DNA of 7,492 nucleotides, taken from positions 1-7,492 of the forward strand of contig CAITLX010000860.1 in assembly GCA_903893335.1 (NCBI GenBank), read 5' to 3'. The first letter of the stretch is position 1; each line of letters opens with the position of its first letter. Both the position numbers and the translations under genes were made by a program. Positions 6,469-7,492 of the stretch are shown one piece after another. The notes beneath the pieces are model-generated. The model was not told the DNA's origin. It was given only the letters and a program-made list of their open reading frames with translations, and made no database searches. The stretch comes from an uncultured delta proteobacterium. Lineage in GTDB: Bacteria; Myxococcota_A; Polyangia; Polyangiales; Polyangiaceae.

Positions 6469-7476
6469 TCACGCGTAGAACATGGCGCGGTCGAAGAGGT
6501 CGATGGCGCGCCCCGCGTCGTTGCGGCGCAGCAGGTGGCTCACCTCGCCGTAGGTCGTGTCGAAGCACGACGGCAGCCGCGGGCAGGCCTCGGCGAGGCG
6601 AAACACGTCGGGCTCGAGCGCCATGAGCTCGTCGAGGGAGTGGTCGTGGAGCGTGCGCAGGGTGACCTTCTCGGGGCAGCCGCCGGCCTGACCGGACGGA
6701 GCGACGAACACCGTGGCGTCGCCGGCGACGCAGGGCAAGGTGCGCGACGCGCGCACCACCGGGCCGAGCTCGGAGAGCAGCATGCGGGCGTTGGTGATGA
6801 TGTCGAACCTGCCGGCCGCCTGGTGGGCCGCGCGCAGCGCCGCCGAGAGGCGAGGCCAGTCGCCGGGGCCGAGGGCCATCTCGCCGCGCGGGTCGCCCGG
6901 GCCGGTGTTCTGGTCGAGGTTGTCGTGGAAGGGCTGAAACTTCACGTACCGGACGCCCTCGCGCGCCGCGAGCGCGCACATCGCCGCCATCTCGCCGACG
7001 TTGTGGCGCGTGACGGTCATGCCGAGCGAGACGCGCGTCGCGGGGCTGAGCCGCCGCACGCGGCGCACCGCCTCGAGCACGCTCGCGAACGACACCCCCT
7101 TGCGGATGAGATCGTTGGTGGCCGGGTCGGGAGAGTCGAGCGACAGCGAGAGGTACGACAGCCCCGCCGCGCCGAGCGCCGCGGCGGCGCGCTCGTCGAT
7201 GAGCCCGCCGTGCGAGTTGAGGTTGGTCCGCATGCCGAGGTCGCGGCAGAGCGCGAGCATGTCGAAGAGCCCCGCGTGCAGCAGAGGCTCGCCGCCGACG
7301 AAGCCGACGAAGAGCGTGCCGTGCAGCGCCATCTGCCGGATCGCCCCCTCGGCGACCTGGGCGGACAGGGTGAGCGCCGGGGGCGCCGCGCCCGGGATGG
7401 AGACGTTGCAGGTGCGGCAGCGCGCGTTGCACGCCCCGGTGATCTTCAGGATGAGGAAGGGCACGGGGCGCGGCAC
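6469..7476 (-). CDS. Radical SAM enzyme with twitch/SPASM-like C-terminus (5' end possibly beyond window)
   Basis: At least 335 residues. ILKITGACNARCRTCNV (9-25) carries the radical SAM cluster motif CxxxCxxC (Cys16, Cys20, Cys23), followed by VGFVGGEPLLH (57-67), the GGEP SAM-binding motif, and LSLDSPDP (111-118). The C-terminus has C-X12-G-X4-C (Cys249, Gly262, Cys267), then Cys298 and Cys304 (C-X5-C). The first part fits the SPASM/twitch signature CX9-15GX4C, but the full seven-Cys SPASM set is not present. Four cysteines fit one auxiliary [4Fe-4S] cluster, as in twitch-domain enzymes such as BtrN and MoaA. Family members include alcohol-to-ketone dehydrogenases and peptide-modifying enzymes. 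The GTG at 7476 gives a sensible N-terminus, but no Shine-Dalgarno is seen and the frame stays open to the window edge, so the true start may lie outside. It precedes the aminotransferase by 28 bases. Confidence 0.9.
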   Translation of the reverse strand: MPRPVPFLILKITGACNARCRTCNVSIPGAAPPALTLSAQVAEGAIRQMALHGTLFVGFVGGEPLLHAGLFDMLALCRDLGMRTNLNSHGGLIDERAAAALGAAGLSYLSLSLDSPDPATNDLIRKGVSFASVLEAVRRVRRLSPATRVSLGMTVTRHNVGEMAAMCALAAREGVRYVKFQPFHDNLDQNTGPGDPRGEMALGPGDWPRLSAALRAAHQAAGRFDIITNARMLLSELGPVVRASRTLPCVAGDATVFVAPSGQAGGCPEKVTLRTLHDHSLDELMALEPDVFRLAEACPRLPSCFDTTYGEVSHLLRRNDAGRAIDLFDRAMFYA

Positions 7477-7492
7477 GGCGGCGCCGAGCGCC

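Noticed and set aside
5340..6626. 428-codon plus-strand open frame antisense to the aminotransferase
   Set aside because: Low-complexity Arg/Ala/Glu composition with no motifs; the opposite strand encodes a complete enzyme with all catalytic residues.
6437..7432. 331-codon minus-strand open frame overlapping the twitch radical SAM gene
   Set aside because: It is a frame-shifted shadow of that gene; only the other frame shows the CxxxCxxC and GGEP motifs.

Overview
The window is very GC-rich DNA (well above 70% by eye). The strong G/C third-position bias leaves long antisense frames open on both strands. This base composition, together with a Cys-rich, Asp/Ala-rich secreted-protein tail at the left edge, is typical of Myxococcota (Polyangia-like). 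That assignment is an inference; no rRNA or other phylogenetic marker is present.

Layout, left to right. (1) The C-terminal part of a cysteine-rich secreted or lipoprotein-like protein on the + strand (1-294). (2) A complete acyl-CoA dehydrogenase family protein on the + strand (329-1441). (3) Four minus-strand genes, read from right to left: a radical SAM enzyme with a single-auxiliary-cluster (twitch-like) C-terminus (7476-6469, possibly starting beyond the window), a DegT/DnrJ/EryC1/StrS-type PLP aminotransferase (6440-5241), a large multi-pass GT-C-fold glycosyltransferase-like membrane protein with an extra soluble C-terminal domain (5244-3160), and a B12-binding-domain radical SAM enzyme (3093-1450). 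The two transcription units converge, with only 8 bases between their stop codons. Coding density is very high: the largest gap is 66 bases (3094-3159), so no non-coding stretch exceeds 300 bases. I saw no tRNA, rRNA, CRISPR array, IS element or long repeat.

The four minus-strand genes look like one operon: gaps of 28, -4 (ATGA overlap) and 66 bases. Together they encode a plausible biosynthetic unit. The twitch radical SAM enzyme could oxidise or otherwise radically modify a small, possibly sugar-like, substrate. The PLP enzyme could aminate a keto group. The GT-C membrane protein could transfer a polyprenyl-linked glycan or related group at the membrane. The cobalamin radical SAM enzyme could add a methyl group or do other radical chemistry. 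The product is not identifiable from the sequence. The combination is the most interesting part of the window and would suit an undescribed modified glycan, glycolipid or natural-product pathway. The acyl-CoA dehydrogenase is probably transcribed separately. It is notable because both standard positions for the catalytic glutamate are occupied by other residues.
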